Shown here one piece after another: positions 61,459 through 64,000 of a stretch of 64,000 nt of DNA. Both the position numbers and the translations under genes were made by a program. Position 1 is the first letter of the stretch. Every line of letters starts with the position of its first letter. This DNA comes from Pirellulales bacterium. GTDB lineage: Bacteria > Planctomycetota > Planctomycetia > Pirellulales > PALSA-1355. The stretch is from positions 248,001 through 312,000 of the forward strand of contig JALHMI010000008.1 of the NCBI GenBank assembly GCA_022844125.1. The letters are read 5' to 3'. The notes beneath the pieces were generated by a model. The model was given only the letters and a program-made list of their open reading frames with translations. It was not told the DNA's origin and did not search any database.

Positions 61459-62778
61459 ATGTCGTACCTCACCGATCGTCGCCGCTTCCTTCAAGCCACG
61501 GCTCTCACCGGCGTGGGCGTTTACGTCTCGACCGCCGTGGCCGAAGACAGCAAGTCGCCCAACGAGCGCCTCCGCTTCGCCTGCATCGGCGTCGGTGGCA
61601 AGGGACGCAGCGACTCGACCGATGCCCGTCGGGCGGGCGATATCGTGGCCATCTGTGACGTCGACGACCGGACGCTCGAGAATGCCGGCACCACGCAGTT
61701 CCCGAAGGCCGAGCGCTACAGCGATTTCCGCAAGCTGCTCGACGCGATGGAAGGCAAGGTCGACGCCGCCACGATCAGCACGCCCGATCACATGCACGCC
61801 GTGGTCACGGCGGCGGCCATGCGGCGCGGCATCGCTTGCTACACGCAAAAACCGCTCACGCGCACGATCTGGGAATCTCGCAAGCTGGGCGAGATCGCCC
61901 GCGAAGCCAAGGTCGCCACGCAGATGGGGAACCAAGGCACGAGTTTCCCGGGCCTCCGTAAAACGGCTGCGGCGCTCCAGGCCGGAGTGATCGGCAACGT
62001 GAGCGAGGTTCATGTCTGGACCAATCGCCCGCATTGGGCCTGCGGCTGCCCGCGTCCGGCCGAAGCGCCGATTCCCGAGAACGTACACTGGGATCTGTGG
62101 CTCGGCACGGCGCCCGAGCGGCCGTATGCTCCGGGCTATCACCCCAACTCGTGGCGCGGCTGGTGGGATTTTGGTTCCGGCGCGCTGGGAGACATGGCCT
62201 GCCACACCGTGAACATGCCGTACATGGCCCTCGAGCTGCGCGATCCGACGAGCGTGCAGGCCAAGACCGCGGGGCACAATCGCGACAGCTTCCCGAAGTG
62301 GTCGGTCATCGACTTTGAGTTCCCGGCGAACGACAAGCGTCCGGCCGTGAAGATGACCTGGTACGACGGTGGCCAGAAGCCGCCGGCCGAGTTGTTCGGC
62401 CGCGAACCCGTCACGCCGACCGGCGTGCTGATGATCGGCGACAAGGGGAAGCTCTTTGCCAAAGGAGACTACTGCGAGTTCGGCTACGTGCTGCTCGAAG
62501 GGACCGACGTGAAACTCGAGTACCCCAAGGTGACCAACCACTTCGTCGAGTTCGCCAATGCGATCAAGGGTGGTCCGGCCGCCACGTCGAACTTCCCTGA
62601 CTATGCCGGCCCGCTGACCGAGACGATCCTGCTAGGGAACCTGGCCGTGTGGGCCGCCCCCGATCCGGAAACGCCCGGCAAGAAGGTCGAATGGGACGCC
62701 AGGAACATGGTGGCCACGAACGCTCCGGAGCTGGCCAGCGTCGTCAAGCCGGAGTATCGGGCCGGTTATGAGCTTTAG
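61459..62778 (+). CDS. Tat-exported Gfo/Idh/MocA-family oxidoreductase
   Basis: A 439-residue oxidoreductase. The Tat signal DRRRFLQATA lies at residues 6-15. The NAD(P)-binding start ACIGVGGKGRSD and the STPDHMHAVV segment are family-typical. The EKP position reads YTQKPLT, a Gln in place of the usual Glu. The C-terminal half has GALGDMACHTVNMPYMA, the catalytic-His region. ATG 61459 was chosen because the Tat motif is then N-terminal; the open frame upstream overlaps the preceding stop. A paralogue lies at 48547. Substrate unknown, probably a sugar. Confidence 0.92.
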   Translation: MSYLTDRRRFLQATALTGVGVYVSTAVAEDSKSPNERLRFACIGVGGKGRSDSTDARRAGDIVAICDVDDRTLENAGTTQFPKAERYSDFRKLLDAMEGKVDAATISTPDHMHAVVTAAAMRRGIACYTQKPLTRTIWESRKLGEIAREAKVATQMGNQGTSFPGLRKTAAALQAGVIGNVSEVHVWTNRPHWACGCPRPAEAPIPENVHWDLWLGTAPERPYAPGYHPNSWRGWWDFGSGALGDMACHTVNMPYMALELRDPTSVQAKTAGHNRDSFPKWSVIDFEFPANDKRPAVKMTWYDGGQKPPAELFGREPVTPTGVLMIGDKGKLFAKGDYCEFGYVLLEGTDVKLEYPKVTNHFVEFANAIKGGPAATSNFPDYAGPLTETILLGNLAVWAAPDPETPGKKVEWDARNMVATNAPELASVVKPEYRAGYEL

Positions 62779-62834
62779 AGCGCAAGGCCAAGCCCTGTAA
62801 GCATTTTTGGCAGGTTTTCGCAATCCGGTAAACT

Positions 62835-62863
62835 TTGACACTTCATCCCATTCCGCGCATACT
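62835..62863 (+). promoter_or_regulatory. Possible sigma-70 promoter
   Basis: TTGACA at 62835-62840 (perfect -35) and CATACT at 62858-62863 (4 of 6 for -10), separated by 17 bases. They lie about 115 bases upstream of the transglutaminase-like gene. The rest of the 200-base gap (62779-62978) shows nothing else. Confidence 0.35.
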
Positions 62864-62978
62864 GGGTAAAGTGAACAGAGTTTCCTTTCTCGAGAATTCC
62901 GCGCTTGGTCCCGCCCGCATGGCCTCACGGCCCGCGGCGCCATCCCTTGGACCGAGCCACAATGCTGACGGGTTTGCT

Positions 62979-64000
62979 ATGCGAACACCATTGCAGTGCG
63001 CCGCGCTGGCGGCACTAGTTGCTCTTCTAACCGGCTCTACGTTAGCCCGCACGGCTTGGGCTCAGCTCGACCAGGTCGAAGACACCAAGGTGGCCGGCGA
63101 AGCGGACTCGCGCCCGTTGTTCGAGCGTAAGGGCAAAAAGACTCCGGCCTTCGAGTCGGACGCACCTGAAGCGACGGGCACGAAGAGCAAGGCAGTCCGC
63201 CAGCCAGCGAAGAACCGCTATGCCGTGGCCGATCCGGCGCTGGAGCTCGCCGATCCGCGGACGTATCGCCTGCGGGTGGTCGTGAAGATCACCGCCCAGG
63301 AAGCCGAGGTCGACAACATTGTCGCCACTTGTCCCATTCCGATGGAGTGGCCCGAACAAAAGATTCGTCTCCTGGAAGAGAAGCGCGAGCCGCAGACCGC
63401 ACGGGTCAGCGAGCAAGTGCTACCCGGGCAGGCCGCGATTCTGAAGTTTCAGGTACCGCACATTGCCAAGGGCAAAGAGGCCTCGGTTGAGCGGCTCTAC
63501 GAGATCACGCGCTATCGCACGAAATTCACGCTGCCGCCGGAAGACCTGGTGATGCCTAAGATCGCACCACCGGAGTTGCGCGAGCAGTTGATTGGGATTC
63601 CGCCAGGCGTCGAGATTCAGAACTCGAAGATGATCGACCTGGCCAACACGCTGACGAGCGCCAGCCGCGAGGAAGGTCCCTGGGCCACAGCCAAGTCATT
63701 CTGGAGCTGGACGCGCGACAACGTGAAGTTCGAGAACGGCGACTTCCGCGGCGCGATGCACGCACTCGACCAGCGCTGCGGCGACTGCGAAGAGATGAGC
63801 GCGCTGTTCGTGGGGCTCTGCCGGCTGTCGAAGATTCCGGCCCGCACGGTCTGGGTCCACTCGCACGACTATCCCGAATTCTACCTGCTCGATAAGCAGG
63901 GCAAGGGTCATTGGATTCCGGCGCAGGTGCTGGGTCCGGCGTGGTTCGGCGAGATGGCCGAGTATCGTCCGATCTTCCAGAAGGGGGATAAGTTTTACGA
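62979..64000 (+). CDS. Secreted transglutaminase-like protein (partial, cut by window edge)
   Basis: The first ~340 residues of an exported protein. ATG 62979 opens a signal peptide (MRTPLQCAALAALVALLTGS ... ARTAWA, residues 1-28). A linker rich in Lys/Glu/Ala follows, then a beta-sandwich (TYRLRVVVKITAQEAEVDNI). From residue ~240 a transglutaminase-like core appears: DQRCGDCEEMSALFVGLCR contains the catalytic Cys of papain-like transglutaminases, and VWVHSHDYPEFYLL the His, with HWIPAQ next. These domains usually cleave or crosslink peptides. Length and C-terminus are unknown because the frame is still open at 64000. Confidence 0.82.
   Translation, partial: MRTPLQCAALAALVALLTGSTLARTAWAQLDQVEDTKVAGEADSRPLFERKGKKTPAFESDAPEATGTKSKAVRQPAKNRYAVADPALELADPRTYRLRVVVKITAQEAEVDNIVATCPIPMEWPEQKIRLLEEKREPQTARVSEQVLPGQAAILKFQVPHIAKGKEASVERLYEITRYRTKFTLPPEDLVMPKIAPPELREQLIGIPPGVEIQNSKMIDLANTLTSASREEGPWATAKSFWSWTRDNVKFENGDFRGAMHALDQRCGDCEEMSALFVGLCRLSKIPARTVWVHSHDYPEFYLLDKQGKGHWIPAQVLGPAWFGEMAEYRPIFQKGDKFY

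Overview
The window is high-GC bacterial DNA that reads as a planctomycete, probably of the Pirellulales type. The signs are an arylsulfatase, two Gfo/Idh/MocA proteins with Tat signals, a pair of PQQ-type beta-propeller proteins, N-terminal LEPR-XLL-like surface signals, an ELWxxDGT repeat protein, a redoxin/cytochrome c/copper monooxygenase fusion, and tetrahydromethanopterin-type C1 genes (formylmethanofuran dehydrogenase-like FhcB-FhcA). No tRNA, rRNA, CRISPR array or intact insertion sequence was seen. Only a transposase tail lies at the left edge.

Layout. 0-2 kb: transposase tail, then a sulfatase (-). 2.3-7 kb: a rightward set of a geranylgeranyl-reductase-like flavoprotein, a short-chain dehydrogenase, 6-phosphogluconolactonase and adenine deaminase, followed by a large palindrome. 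7.2-12 kb: small and multi-pass membrane proteins and an 885-residue DUF900-type hydrolase. 12.1-14.7 kb: a GH32 glycosidase translationally coupled to a cupin. 14.9-17.9 kb: fhcB-fhcA. 18-36.1 kb (-): a type IV pilus / type II secretion cluster, read in the order PilB-like ATPase, PilT, GspE/PilB-like ATPase, GspF/PilC, four prepilin-like proteins and a ~1790-residue GspK/PilX-like protein. 36.8-43.5 kb: two large surface proteins (an S53-like peptidase and an ELWxxDGT protein) sharing a C-terminal module, with a decayed third copy of the module tail between them. 43.9-50 kb: VOC protein, esterase, Hpt protein, redoxin/cytochrome/monooxygenase fusion, Tat oxidoreductase. 50.1-57.1 kb: a 60-cysteine secreted protein, a cupin, two PQQ propellers and a degenerate receiver. 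57.2-64 kb: PNPOx-fold protein, zinc ribbon, FAD dehydrogenase, BON protein, sarcosine-oxidase-like enzyme, a second Tat oxidoreductase and a transglutaminase-like protein cut by the right edge.

The most unusual thing is in the pilin cluster. In three consecutive prepilin-like genes, the segment upstream of the prepilin-peptidase cleavage site is packed with palindromic DNA repeats that stay in frame. One gene carries four tandem 153-bp (51-codon) units. Each unit is a 132-bp element with palindromic tips plus a 21-bp copy of the DNA encoding the prepilin processing motif (RRGFTL). The next gene has a fifth copy plus a GC hairpin, and the giant gene has another short hairpin. The start codons are fixed by 4-base ATGA overlaps or direct abutment with the upstream gene, so the repeats appear to be translated into leaders of about 86 and 231 residues, which processing would remove. 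The cleaved leader therefore looks like a tolerated landing site for REPIN/MITE-like elements.
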